A stretch of DNA of 64,000 bases from Hyphomicrobium sp. (GCA_030148425.1 JASBTM010000017.1:186001-250000); one strand, 5' to 3'. Shown: positions 16,978 through 25,326, numbered from the stretch's first letter. Translations and numbers: made by a program. Notes: generated from the sequence alone by a model not told the origin.

Positions 16978-17234
16978 TAGACTCTACAGATTTAGTAGAC
17001 TATTGAGATGCGACGCTTTCGTTGGCTTCTCATGAAGTGGTCAGCGCGTCCGTGAAAGTGCCGTTTCGACTGCGCCGAAAAAAGCCAGTCTGCACGTCAT
17101 GGATGCTTCCGATCGGTCTGGGCTCAGCGACATGCAAGCAAAGAAAAGACACGCGGCGCTTCCGGGGATGGTTCGCGCGTACACCAAAGTGGCGGGGACG
17201 CCGAGTCTATCTCGATAGGGGAAACCAGCATCAT

Positions 17235-18617
17235 ATGGCGATAAGTGATTCACCTGTTCTTTATCAGCGCGCAGCACAGCGGAATGGCTTCATAGGCGCA
17301 GCGCTTGGTTGGATGTTCGACGGTTACGAAACGTTCGCGACAGTTCTCGTCGCGCCGGCGATCGTCAATCAATTGATCGGCCCCGGGACGGCGCAAGCGC
17401 AACCGATTTATGTCGGAGGCATACTTGCGACGACGTTGATCGCGTGGGGATTGGGTGGCCTCTTATCCGGCGTCCTTGCGGATTATATCGGAAGACGTCG
17501 CGTTCTGATGTATTCGATCCTTTGGTATTCGATCTTTGCAGGCGCCGCGGCCTTCTCCCAAAACTACGCCATCTTTCTCGTTCTCCGTTTCCTGACGGGT
17601 GTTGGCATGGGAGCGGAATGGGGAGCGGGTAGCTCGCTTGTTTCCGAAACCTGGAACGACCGAAACCGCGGCAAAGGTATTGCTTTGCTTCAGGGTAGCT
17701 TCGGCGTCGGCTTTCTCATAGCGGCCGGTGCGTGGCAGGTATTTAACCACGGTTCGCCGGACGATTGGCGTTGGATGTATATTCTTGGCGCCGCTCCGGC
17801 CCTTGTGTCCCTGTTCGTCAGGCGACGCGTCAAAGATCCTGACATCTGGATCGCAGCCGACAGAAAGCGCCGCGATGTTCGAACGCGCGTCCGAAATGGT
17901 GAAGTGGTAGGCGCCAAGGAACGACAGCTTACGAAATCCACGCTTGCCCAATTGTTCCAGACTCCTGAGCTTCGGCGTCGTCTCATCCTGCTCTTCCTTG
18001 CGGCATTGAGCACGACGATGGGCTGGTGGGCCGTGTCGAGCTGGATTCCGCTTTTCTCCGCTCAACAGCTGGCGGGCAAGGTGCAGAGCGTGCCGACCGC
18101 GGTCACGACCGTCGTCGTTGCGTACAATGTCGTTGGGTTGGCCGGTTACTTTCTGATGGGTGTGCTGGCCGACTGGCTCGGCCGCAAGCCTGCGATGATG
18201 ATCTACTTTGCCGGATCTCTCGTCGTCGTTCCGCTTCTCTTCCTCACCCCGGCATCCCCATCGCTCTTTATTGCGCTCGCTGCGATCAATGGGTTCTTCA
18301 CGATGGGACAATGGACGTGGGTCGCGCTCTATCCGGCTGAACTCTTTCCGACGCAGGTGCGCGCCACCGCGATCACGTTCGTGTTCAACACAACACGCTT
18401 CGTCGTCGCAGCCGGGACATTGCTTAGCGCTGCGGCGATCCACTTCTTCGGAAGCATCAGTATTGCGGCGACGGTTCTTGGCTCCGGCTACATCATCGGC
18501 TTGCTTGTCACGCCGTGGATCGGGCCGGAGACCAAAGGACTGCCGCTTCCCGGCGCCGAAATACCGCCCGATGAGTCTTGGAGCCCCCTCGAAGCCGTAG
18601 CCGCAGGACACAAATGA
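17235..18617 (+). CDS. MFS transporter, metabolite:H+ symporter type
   Basis: A 460-residue 12-helix major facilitator. It opens with GWMFDGYETFATVLVAP, carries motif A in GVLADYIGRRRVLM and again in GVLADWLGRKPAMM, and has the RFLTGVGMGAEWGAG helix typical of the aromatic acid/sugar symporter groups. The ATG at 17235 was chosen (AGGGGA upstream) because the in-frame 71 codons before it are Arg-rich and lack membrane character. It leads an operon with two flavin monooxygenases, the next starting directly after its stop. It probably imports their sulfur- or nitrogen-containing substrate, an inference from linkage. Confidence 0.85.
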   Translation: MAISDSPVLYQRAAQRNGFIGAALGWMFDGYETFATVLVAPAIVNQLIGPGTAQAQPIYVGGILATTLIAWGLGGLLSGVLADYIGRRRVLMYSILWYSIFAGAAAFSQNYAIFLVLRFLTGVGMGAEWGAGSSLVSETWNDRNRGKGIALLQGSFGVGFLIAAGAWQVFNHGSPDDWRWMYILGAAPALVSLFVRRRVKDPDIWIAADRKRRDVRTRVRNGEVVGAKERQLTKSTLAQLFQTPELRRRLILLFLAALSTTMGWWAVSSWIPLFSAQQLAGKVQSVPTAVTTVVVAYNVVGLAGYFLMGVLADWLGRKPAMMIYFAGSLVVVPLLFLTPASPSLFIALAAINGFFTMGQWTWVALYPAELFPTQVRATAITFVFNTTRFVVAAGTLLSAAAIHFFGSISIAATVLGSGYIIGLLVTPWIGPETKGLPLPGAEIPPDESWSPLEAVAAGHK

Positions 18618-19799
18618 ATGTCGCATACATTGGAAAAAATCCGGCTGCACCAGGCCCAATCGCCTTTGGACTATCCGGAGAGCCCGCTGTCGCGGATCGC
18701 GGCGCAACCGATGATGATCGGCCTTTTTCTGCCGACGCAGACGGGAGGATTTTCGCAATCGAAGCTTCCAAGGGAAACGCAGTGGAACTTCGACTATAAC
18801 AAGCACCTAACGTTAACCGCCGAGAGCTACGGCTTCGATTTCGTCTTCGGTCTTCAGCAATGGGTGCAGAAGGGTGGCTTCGGCGGCGAGATAAAATATC
18901 GCGAGAATTTTCTCGATCCCTTTATCTCTACGGTAGCGATCGGCGCGCTTACCAAGAGCATCGTGACGATTTCGACCGTCCATATTCTTTATGGAAGTCT
19001 ACACCCGCTCTATCTCGCGCGTTTCGCAGCCACAGCGGATCACATCACCGGCGGACGGTTCGGTCTCAACATCGTCACTGGGTATGACGCAAAAGAGCCG
19101 CTGATGTTCGGCATGAATCGCGTCGACCACGATAAGCGCTACCAGCAGGCGGATGAGTTCACGTCGATCATGGAAGACTTATGGGTGGGAGAAGAAAATC
19201 TCACCTATGACGGGGACTACTATCATCTCGATGGTGCGTATATCTCGCCCCGGCCGCGCTATGGACGCCCGATACTCGTTTCCGCTAGCGCATCTCCGGC
19301 GGGCTTCGACTATGCCGCCCGTCACGCCGACATCGTATTCACGTCGAGCCCAGCCGGCGCCGTCTTCGAGAACGCGATTGCTGCGCTGCCCGCGCACGTC
19401 CAGCAAATCAAACAGGCCTACGCGAAGACGGGTCGGACTGGAAAGACCATCATCTTTCCCTTGATCGTCTGCAAGAAGACTCGCGAGGAAGCATATGCCT
19501 ATCGCGATGCCATCGTTGCTCAAGCCGATCTCGAGTCCATCGCAGCTTATACCAACCGGCATGCGAAAGGCGATGCGCAGGGCTGGCCGAAGCACGTACC
19601 GGCCGATCGTGTTCTAGGCGGGCACATCCAGATTGTCGGCGATCCGAACGACGTTGCCGATGCGATAACGCAGCTTCATGAAGCGGGCTTGGATGGCATT
19701 CAGATCGGCTTCTACGACTACGGCCCGGACCTGGACTTCTTCGCCGAGGCGGTCCTTCCGATTCTTGAAAAGCGCGGTTTGAGAAAGCCACGATCATGA
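18618..19799 (+). CDS. LLM-class FMN-dependent monooxygenase (RutA/SfnG-like)
   Basis: A luciferase-like flavin monooxygenase of 393 residues. Family features are MMIGLFLPTQTGG at the barrel start, FDYNKHLTLTAESYGFDFVF, ATADHITGGRFGLNIVTGYD and RPILVSASASPAGFDYAARH. The pattern is closer to RutA (pyrimidine) and SfnG (dimethylsulfone) than to SsuD. Reduced FMN must come from a reductase not seen nearby. It starts at the base after the MFS stop and overlaps the next gene by 4 bases (19796-19799). With the DmoA/NtaA-type enzyme that follows, a two-step oxidation of an organosulfur or similar compound is plausible; the substrate is not determinable. Confidence 0.82.
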   Translation: MSHTLEKIRLHQAQSPLDYPESPLSRIAAQPMMIGLFLPTQTGGFSQSKLPRETQWNFDYNKHLTLTAESYGFDFVFGLQQWVQKGGFGGEIKYRENFLDPFISTVAIGALTKSIVTISTVHILYGSLHPLYLARFAATADHITGGRFGLNIVTGYDAKEPLMFGMNRVDHDKRYQQADEFTSIMEDLWVGEENLTYDGDYYHLDGAYISPRPRYGRPILVSASASPAGFDYAARHADIVFTSSPAGAVFENAIAALPAHVQQIKQAYAKTGRTGKTIIFPLIVCKKTREEAYAYRDAIVAQADLESIAAYTNRHAKGDAQGWPKHVPADRVLGGHIQIVGDPNDVADAITQLHEAGLDGIQIGFYDYGPDLDFFAEAVLPILEKRGLRKPRS

Positions 19800-21139
19800 G
19801 TTCCGATATCATTCTCAATGCCACGATCATGGGCCTCGGCATGCACCTCGGTGCGTGGCGGCATCGATCCGGAAGCCCTTCGGACTATCTCGACATCAAC
19901 TACTATCGCGAGGTTGCGCAGCTAGCGGAATCCGGCCGGCTGCACGCACTTTTCCTGGCGGATACGCTCGCCGTCAGTGAAGAGAACTTTGAGCGGCCGA
20001 ATCTCGGCGCCATGGATCCCACAGCGGTTCTTGGCGCACTTGCGGCAGTGACAAGCCGGATCGGTCTTGTGGCAACGGCATCGACGTCCTTCAACGAACC
20101 CTTCAACCTCGCGCGCCGCATTGCCTCACTCGATCATCTGAGTCGCGGGCGAGCGGCATGGAACATCGTGACGACGTTCATACCGGATGTCGCTGCGAAC
20201 TTCGGAAAGGGTCCGTTGCCGCCGCACGCGGAGCGTTACGCCAAGGCCGAAGAATTTGTCGATGTCGTCACGGAGCTTTGGGATTCCTGGGACGAGGACG
20301 CGCTTGTCGGCAATAAAGCCTCAGGTCTTTTTGCCGACCGGAGCCGTGTGAATGCGGTAAATCACGATGGCCGCTTCTTCTCGGTGCGCGGCCCTAACAC
20401 TCTACCGCGTTCGCCTCAAGGTCGGCCCATCCTATATCAAGCTGGTTCTTCCGAGGAGGGGCGCGCTCTTGCCGCCCGCACAGCAGACGTCGTATTCGCC
20501 GTGCAAAATACTTTGGCAAGTGCGATCGCTTTTCGAAAGGATTTACGCGATCGCGCTGCGCGGGAGGGACGAGATCCAGACAGCCTAAAAATCCTGCCCG
20601 GCCTTGTACCAATTATCGGCGGTACAGAGCGCGAAGCTCAAGACCGAAAGAGCGCGCTTGACGATCTTGCGGGCGACGCGGAACTCAGGAAACTGGCGTC
20701 GCGCGTCGGTGTGCCAGCGTCGGATCTTTCGTTGGACAAGCCGCTGCCCATAGATCGGATCAAAGCCAACGACAAATTCAATGCGTCTCGCGGCTTTCAG
20801 GCCGCCGCCATCCAACTTGGCGCTTCAGAAAATCTCACCGTGCGCGAAATCCTTTATCGCAACGGCGGCGGCCATCCTCAGGTCGTCGGCACACCGGAGC
20901 AAGTCGCCGATTTCATCGAGAGCTGGCACCGTGCCGGAGCCGCTGACGGCTTCAACCTGATGATTGACGAACTTCCCTCGGGACTTCGCGCATTCGTCGA
21001 TGAAGTGGTGCCGTTGCTGCAGCGACGCGGTGTTTTTCAAAGCGATTACCGCGGTGATACGCTGCGTTCGAACCTTGGACTGAGAAATCCTCATGATTCG
21101 CTACGAAACTACGAGCAGCGTCGCTCGCATTACGCTTGA
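19796..21139 (+). CDS. NtaA/SnaA/DmoA-family FMN-dependent monooxygenase
   Basis: A 447-residue monooxygenase of the NtaA/SnaA/DszA group, which includes the large subunit of dimethylsulfide monooxygenase (DmoA) from Hyphomicrobium. It has the opening GLGMHLGAWRHRSG, the YREVAQLAESGRLHALFLAD helix, GRAAWNIVTT and RPILYQAGSSEEGRALAARTAD, all family hallmarks. Oxidation of a C-S or C-N bond with FMNH2 and O2 is expected. Its last 47 bases overlap the enoyl-CoA hydratase-like gene in another frame, so the operon is tightly coupled. Given the sulfur genes around it, an organosulfur substrate is favoured but not proved. Confidence 0.85.
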   Translation: MSSDIILNATIMGLGMHLGAWRHRSGSPSDYLDINYYREVAQLAESGRLHALFLADTLAVSEENFERPNLGAMDPTAVLGALAAVTSRIGLVATASTSFNEPFNLARRIASLDHLSRGRAAWNIVTTFIPDVAANFGKGPLPPHAERYAKAEEFVDVVTELWDSWDEDALVGNKASGLFADRSRVNAVNHDGRFFSVRGPNTLPRSPQGRPILYQAGSSEEGRALAARTADVVFAVQNTLASAIAFRKDLRDRAAREGRDPDSLKILPGLVPIIGGTEREAQDRKSALDDLAGDAELRKLASRVGVPASDLSLDKPLPIDRIKANDKFNASRGFQAAAIQLGASENLTVREILYRNGGGHPQVVGTPEQVADFIESWHRAGAADGFNLMIDELPSGLRAFVDEVVPLLQRRGVFQSDYRGDTLRSNLGLRNPHDSLRNYEQRRSHYA

Positions 21140-21794
21140 TACGCCGGAGACGGGAAACAGGTTCACTTATCAGTTGATGCTGGATTTCATCGCTGCTTTG
21201 ACCTCTGCCGCGAACAGCGGCGCCGCGGTTCTGCTTCTCGACGCAACAGGATCGGACTTCACGCTCGGACGCGATCAAAGCGAAAAGCTGGAGAATGTGA
21301 GCCGGAAAGACAGCCTTAAACTCATCCTTCAAGCCAACAGCCGGCTCAAGGCATTTCCGGGCGTGAGCGTCGCGCTCATCCAGGGTAGAGCGATGGGCTT
21401 CGGTAGTGGACTGGCTCTTCACGCCGATATATCGGTCGGTTCTTATGACGCCGTTCTCGGCTTCAACGAGATCAAGCACGGCCTCGCTCCGCTGGTCGTA
21501 TTGACCTATTTGTCGGATTACGTCGGCCCGAAGGTCGCAAAGGAATTGATCTACACAGGACGGGACGTGCCCGCAGATGAAGCCGTGCGTCTCGGGCTTC
21601 TTAATACAGCAGTCCCGGCAGGCGAACTCAAAGCAGAGGGCGAGCGTCTTGTCGGTGAGCTCGGGCAGTTTCACGCCGGGGCCATCAGGCTAATCCACGA
21701 ATTCACGGAGGACTTGCCGAACATCACGACTGAAGATCCAGCGGTCGTCGGCATTGACCGTCTTGTTGCGTGGATAGAAGCCGGAAAACCCTAG
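21093..21794 (+). CDS. Enoyl-CoA hydratase/isomerase-like protein
   Basis: A 233-residue crotonase-fold protein. Characteristic stretches are the N-terminal SVARITLDTPETGNRFTYQL, an oxyanion-hole region GSDFTLGRDQSE and GRAMGFGSGLALHADISVG. The usual catalytic glutamates are not clearly placed, and the C-terminus is shorter than canonical hydratases (about 260). The activity may therefore differ from hydration; crotonase homologues also act as hydrolases or C-C lyases. Its start lies inside the preceding monooxygenase gene (47-base overlap), and its stop overlaps the convergent Rrf2 gene by 4 bases. Confidence 0.82.
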   Translation: MIRYETTSSVARITLDTPETGNRFTYQLMLDFIAALTSAANSGAAVLLLDATGSDFTLGRDQSEKLENVSRKDSLKLILQANSRLKAFPGVSVALIQGRAMGFGSGLALHADISVGSYDAVLGFNEIKHGLAPLVVLTYLSDYVGPKVAKELIYTGRDVPADEAVRLGLLNTAVPAGELKAEGERLVGELGQFHAGAIRLIHEFTEDLPNITTEDPAVVGIDRLVAWIEAGKP

Positions 21795-22240
21795 CGTGAT
21801 GGCCGTTTACGCTTACGCATTTGTTGCGGCAAGTCGCGAAGGTCGGCCAGCGTTTGATTATCGAGAACGCTGGCGATGGCGTTCCGGACATCGAGCATGG
21901 TGAGCCGAATAGCGCAGGCATCTTCATCGACGCAATCATCGCACTTCTGGAAGAAGTTATGGGAGGCGCAAGCTATCGGCGCTAATGGGCCGTCCAGAAC
22001 GCGGATCACTTGTCCGATATGAATTTCTTCCGGGAGGCGAGCCAAAAAATAGCCGCCGCCCTTTCCCTTCTTGCTGTGGACCACAGCCGCCTTCTTGAGA
22101 TCGCTCAGGATCGCCTCAAGGAATTTTTTGGGTATCTGATTGGTCTCTGCAATGGTGGTAATCAACGCGACTTCGCCCGGATTGAGGCGCGCCAAATAGA
22201 CGAGGGCTTTGAGCCCATATTTCCCTTTTTTTGTCAGCAT
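21791..22240 (-). CDS. Rrf2-family transcriptional regulator
   Basis: A 149-residue Rrf2/BadM-type winged-helix regulator. The DNA-binding part reads IPKKFLEAILSDLKKAAVV and GKGGGYFLARLPEEI. Four cysteines near the effector region (Cys91, Cys100, Cys103, Cys109) form a C-x8-C-x2-C-x5-C pattern. That differs from the three-cysteine IscR and NsrR spacing, so an iron-sulfur cluster is possible but not assured. CymR, a relative, controls sulfur metabolism by binding a cysteine-synthesis enzyme, and the location at the end of a sulfur island invites the same idea. It converges on the monooxygenase operon. Confidence 0.88.
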   Translation of the reverse strand: MLTKKGKYGLKALVYLARLNPGEVALITTIAETNQIPKKFLEAILSDLKKAAVVHSKKGKGGGYFLARLPEEIHIGQVIRVLDGPLAPIACASHNFFQKCDDCVDEDACAIRLTMLDVRNAIASVLDNQTLADLRDLPQQMRKRKRPSR

Positions 22241-22526
22241 GGATCGTTCGATGGCAGCGTCGGAACTGAGAAGCTGAAGAGCATAGATTTCATGGATAGC
22301 ATAGAAGAAAAAAATATATGCGTTCCGCGCCGACAGTCGGAGCGTCCGCCGCAGTGGTGATGTCGGCGGAGTTGCTCAGGCGTAATCAGACAACTGCCAG
22401 AGATGCCATCATCGACCGGATCGAAATTCGTTCGGCCGGAGAATTGTAGCGACGGCGGCGCATCTATGACTTGTATTCACTACACTGAGACACCTTTTGC
22501 ATCCAGTGTCGTTAGGTAGGGACCGC

Positions 22527-22566
22527 GATCTTGCTGCCAGATTTTTTATCGGCACGTGGCAAGATC
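22527..22566. repeat. Bulged inverted repeat, 8 + 4 bp stems
   Basis: GATCTTGC (22527-22534) pairs with GCAAGATC (22559-22566). Directly inside, TGCC (22535-22538) pairs with GGCA (22551-22554), leaving a 4-base bulge (CGTG) and a T-rich 12-base loop. Both stems are perfect. It could be a structured 3' UTR element of the PQQ dehydrogenase transcript or an operator. No function can be assigned from sequence. Confidence 0.45.
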
Positions 22567-22607
22567 TCATTTTATGACCGCGACAGAGCCTTCGAGCGGA
22601 TTGGAAT

Positions 22608-22634
22608 GGCGTGGCCACACTTTGCGGCCACGCC
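22608..22634 (-). terminator. Probable terminator hairpin of the PQQ dehydrogenase gene
   Basis: The perfect 9-bp stem GGCGTGGCC (22608-22616) / GGCCACGCC (22626-22634) has a 9-base loop and lies 41 bases after the stop of the minus-strand gene. There is no T-run, so it may terminate inefficiently or only protect the 3' end. Confidence 0.5.
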
Positions 22635-22675
22635 CGTTCGCGTACCCGGCCGAGGTGCCGGGGGATTGAGACCGG

Positions 22676-24304
22676 TTACTGTTTCAGTCCAAAAACGGTA
22701 ATCGTCGGATTGCCACCCTCGATGGCCGGCGCCAATTGATGGTAATAGCCGCCAACGAATCCAGAAACGACGCTCACATATTGTTTTCCGCCTGCAGCGT
22801 AACTTACAACGCCGCCTGCAGCGGGATCTCCGAGATTGTGCTTGAACAACACCTTGCCGTCGGTCGCGTCAAAGGCCAAAAAATCTCCGGTCAACTCGCC
22901 GACGAAGATGAGATCGCCACCCGTGGCGGCAACGCTGCCGATGACGGGCTTCGCAGATTCGTACTGCCAAAGCTTCTTGCCCGTCGCGTCGTCGAAAGCC
23001 CCGACCCAGCCGCGCGCCTTTTCCCACGGCTCGAACTCGAACTTGCCGCCGAAGAACTGGCCTTTCTTATTCTGGCCTTTGGGACTTGGCGCCTCCGTAT
23101 CCGGGACGATGTGGTTGCACCAGTCCGTCGCCGGCATGAACAAGGCATGAAGTCGTGGGCTATAAGCGCCGCCGTTCCATTCGTGACCGCCAAGGAGACC
23201 GGGGCAAACGCGCCCGAGTTCGGGCTTCAATTCTCCTTCGGCATTTTCCCGCGTGGTGAAAGGCACACTGTAGATAATCTTGCGTGTATCGCGATCCAGC
23301 CCGCGCAAAAGGCCATCCTTGCCGTTAAGGGCGAGAACCGTTCGCGCTTTGCCGTCGATCGTCGTCGTGAATACGGGCGAAGCATGGCTCAGATCGTAAT
23401 CTCTCACGTCATGCGGAACTGACTGAAAGTACCAAGCGAGCTTACCCGTGTGCACGTCCAGCGCGACAACCGAGCCGGTGTAGAGATTGTCGCCGGGCCG
23501 ATGTCGATCAAAGAAATCCGGTGCCGGATTGCCGACGGGCACGTAAAGCCAGCCCTTCTCCAAGTCCAATGACATCGGAGTCCAGAGATTGCCGCCGCCG
23601 TGCTTTAAAATGCTTGGGTCCGGTCCCCACGTTTCTGCGCCCGGCTCGCTAGGATCGGGGACATTGTTGAATTTCCATACGGGCTCGCCGTCGCTCAATT
23701 TAAATGCGCCGACCCAACCCTTGCTCGCAAATTCCGAGCCCGCAGGCCCGATCAGCACGAGATTGTCATAAATCAGCGGCGGCATGCTGAAGAAGTAACC
23801 GTCAGTGGGCTTTACGACTTGGCGCACCCAGAGTTCTTTTCCGGTTTCGGCGTCCAAAGCGATCAGATAGCCATCCGCCGTACCTCGGACGATCTTACCA
23901 TCCTTGATCGCGGCGCCGCGATGCGTAACGAACGTCTCGTGGTCGCGTGGCTTCCATTCATACTGCCAGATGGGTTTGCAGGACGCACCGTCGAGTGCCA
24001 CGGTATAATGCGTCGTCGTCGCGAAGATGACGCCATTATACGCAATCGGCGCCGTCTGTGCCGGCATCTTTTCAGGGAAGCTATAGGAGCAGACCTGAGT
24101 CAGGTTCGCCGCATTTTTGGTGTTGATCTGATCGAGCGGCGAATACCGATGCCCTCGATAGTCGTGATCGGCATAGAGCCAATTGGATCCATCCGACTCT
24201 GCGTTGTTCAACTCTTCCTGTGTCGGACCTGCGGCGTAAGCGCCGCCGGTGAACATCAGACACAAACCGCAAACGCTACCCAAGAACAAGACCTTGGCGC
24301 TCAT
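22676..24304 (-). CDS. PQQ-dependent alcohol dehydrogenase-like protein, methanol/ethanol family
   Basis: A periplasmic eight-bladed propeller quinoprotein of 542 residues. A signal peptide (MSAKVLFLGSVCGLCLMFTGG, cleavage after AYA) is followed by W-motif repeats such as ALDAETGKELW and the PQQ-site stretch LGGHEWNGGAYSPRLHALFMPATDW. The catalytic-base region is PHDVRDYDLS. Asp302 corresponds to the catalytic aspartate and Asp304 to the position that is Asp in lanthanide-dependent XoxF enzymes, while the normally conserved Trp before it is Arg. The vicinal Cys-Cys disulfide of methanol dehydrogenases is missing. No cytochrome cL or PQQ synthesis gene is next to it. GGAGG lies just before the ATG. 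Substrate and metal are undetermined. Confidence 0.85.
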   Translation of the reverse strand: MSAKVLFLGSVCGLCLMFTGGAYAAGPTQEELNNAESDGSNWLYADHDYRGHRYSPLDQINTKNAANLTQVCSYSFPEKMPAQTAPIAYNGVIFATTTHYTVALDGASCKPIWQYEWKPRDHETFVTHRGAAIKDGKIVRGTADGYLIALDAETGKELWVRQVVKPTDGYFFSMPPLIYDNLVLIGPAGSEFASKGWVGAFKLSDGEPVWKFNNVPDPSEPGAETWGPDPSILKHGGGNLWTPMSLDLEKGWLYVPVGNPAPDFFDRHRPGDNLYTGSVVALDVHTGKLAWYFQSVPHDVRDYDLSHASPVFTTTIDGKARTVLALNGKDGLLRGLDRDTRKIIYSVPFTTRENAEGELKPELGRVCPGLLGGHEWNGGAYSPRLHALFMPATDWCNHIVPDTEAPSPKGQNKKGQFFGGKFEFEPWEKARGWVGAFDDATGKKLWQYESAKPVIGSVAATGGDLIFVGELTGDFLAFDATDGKVLFKHNLGDPAAGGVVSYAAGGKQYVSVVSGFVGGYYHQLAPAIEGGNPTITVFGLKQ

Positions 24305-24366
24305 TAAGCCTCCATGAGGATTGACAGCCGCTCGCGATCGCGCGCGAAAGCGAGCGTTAGTGAGGT

Positions 24367-24419
24367 GCAGATACTGCGAGCTAATCCGATCGAATAGATA
24401 TCTGCTGCGAACCGCAGAT
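24367..24419. repeat. Repeated GCAG/CTGC palindromes between PQQ dehydrogenase and hxlR-type gene
   Basis: GCAG-ATA-CTGC is a palindrome at 24367-24377, and ATCTGC (24400-24405) / GCAGAT (24414-24419) is an inverted repeat with an 8-base spacer. Both use the same GCAGAT core and sit between divergent genes, as an operator for the HxlR regulator would. This is an inference from symmetry and position. Confidence 0.4.
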
Positions 24420-24534
24420 GGCCGAGTTACTCGCCGAAAAAGCCGCGGCGCTCATTCGTAGATTTCTTGGATATAGTCCTTAAAACCTGTCCACTATTTG
24501 GATCGAGCATCTTGGGGGATTTTCGTCTCCATCG

Positions 24535-25014
24535 ATGGCTCACAATGCTCCCGCACGAACTCTTAACGACGGTCATTTCCACATGGCAAGTACGCACAAA
24601 AAAGTAAGGTCTCTTCAAAGGCGTGAAACTGCGGCTCAGCCGGATACCGCTTCACGCACTGCCGAAGATGCGCTGAAGGCGATCGAGGGCCGTTGGAAGT
24701 TACGCATCCTTTTCAATCTCAATGCCACTCTAGTCATGCGTTTCTCGGCACTGGAACGTGCGATACCCGAAGTTACTCAGAAGATGCTCGCACAGCAGTT
24801 GCGAGAACTCGAGAGGGACGGACTCGTTGCACGAACGGTTCACCAGGAAGTGCCACCGAGAGTGGAATATGCGCTTACGCAGTGGGGACAGGATCTTTGC
24901 CCGGCGCTCGATGAACTCAGGGCTTGGGCTACGCATACGAGCCGGCCGAGCTCAAAAGAAAGCGAAACGTTACCGCCGCGCGATCCCAACCGAACGCGCG
25001 ACAGCGATATTTGA
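24535..25014 (+). CDS. HxlR-family transcriptional regulator
   Basis: A 159-residue HxlR/MarR-like winged-helix regulator. The core is EDALKAIEGRWKLRILFNL, RFSALERAIPEVTQKMLAQQLRELERDGLVAR and PRVEYALTQWGQDL. It also has a charged N-terminal tail of about 45 residues and a Ser/Arg-rich C-terminus. An ATG at 24583 would remove 16 residues and is an alternative start. HxlR proteins typically respond to formaldehyde, quinones or other electrophiles. Divergence from the PQQ dehydrogenase makes that gene a likely target. Confidence 0.87.
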   Translation: MAHNAPARTLNDGHFHMASTHKKVRSLQRRETAAQPDTASRTAEDALKAIEGRWKLRILFNLNATLVMRFSALERAIPEVTQKMLAQQLRELERDGLVARTVHQEVPPRVEYALTQWGQDLCPALDELRAWATHTSRPSSKESETLPPRDPNRTRDSDI

Positions 25015-25326
25015 ATTATGGAAGCGAAGCGGCGTAAGACGCCTGGCGCGCAGTGATCCTCGAAGTTCCCCGATCTCCGCGCATCACGGTAAATTATTCC
25101 AATTAATCCTTATACTTCACCGAAAACGGCCTTTTGCGCGTATTTCCTGAAAATCGTCGGTAGCGCGGACGCCTTCACTTTTGAGTGCCGGAAGGGGGTG
25201 GGCGACCTCATCAAAACAATCAGTCCCGCAACGAAAATAGAAGACAGGCCATCGGCGCAGTCTCTATAATGCGTGGAGATGGGGGACACTTGGCGGCTTT
25301 GAGCAAACAACCAAGGAGTCCATATT
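25015..25326. other. Intergenic interval, no gene seen
   Basis: These 312 bases have no credible reading frame. The right end carries the ribosome binding site AAGGAG of the following small gene, 10 bases from its ATG. No repeat or GGAAC-type stress promoter was found. Confidence 0.6.

Larger units (their letters stand above)
22241..22675. other. Gene-free interval with two hairpins
   Basis: No convincing reading frame lies in these 435 bases. They contain the promoter of the Rrf2 gene at the left and the 3' flank of the PQQ dehydrogenase at the right. The AT-rich stretch 22289-22322 (runs of A and TATAT) is the likeliest promoter segment. A branched inverted repeat at 22527-22566 and a simple hairpin at 22608-22634 are listed separately. 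Confidence 0.6.

Noticed and set aside
17022-17234. N-terminal extension of the MFS protein
   Set aside because: Arg-rich, non-membrane sequence before the conserved opening, and a better start with ribosome binding site at 17235.
17463-18806. Long minus-strand frame (447 codons) opposite the MFS gene
   Set aside because: Arg/His-rich with no hydrophobic or domain pattern. The plus frame is a clear MFS transporter.
18618-19799. Calling this a second ssuD
   Set aside because: Its motifs fit RutA/SfnG-like members better; SsuD landmarks present in the 10640-11812 gene are missing.
22676-24304. Assigning XoxF methanol dehydrogenase
   Set aside because: It is shorter than XoxF (about 600), lacks the vicinal cysteines and the conserved Trp of the active-site block, and has no xoxG/xoxJ neighbours.
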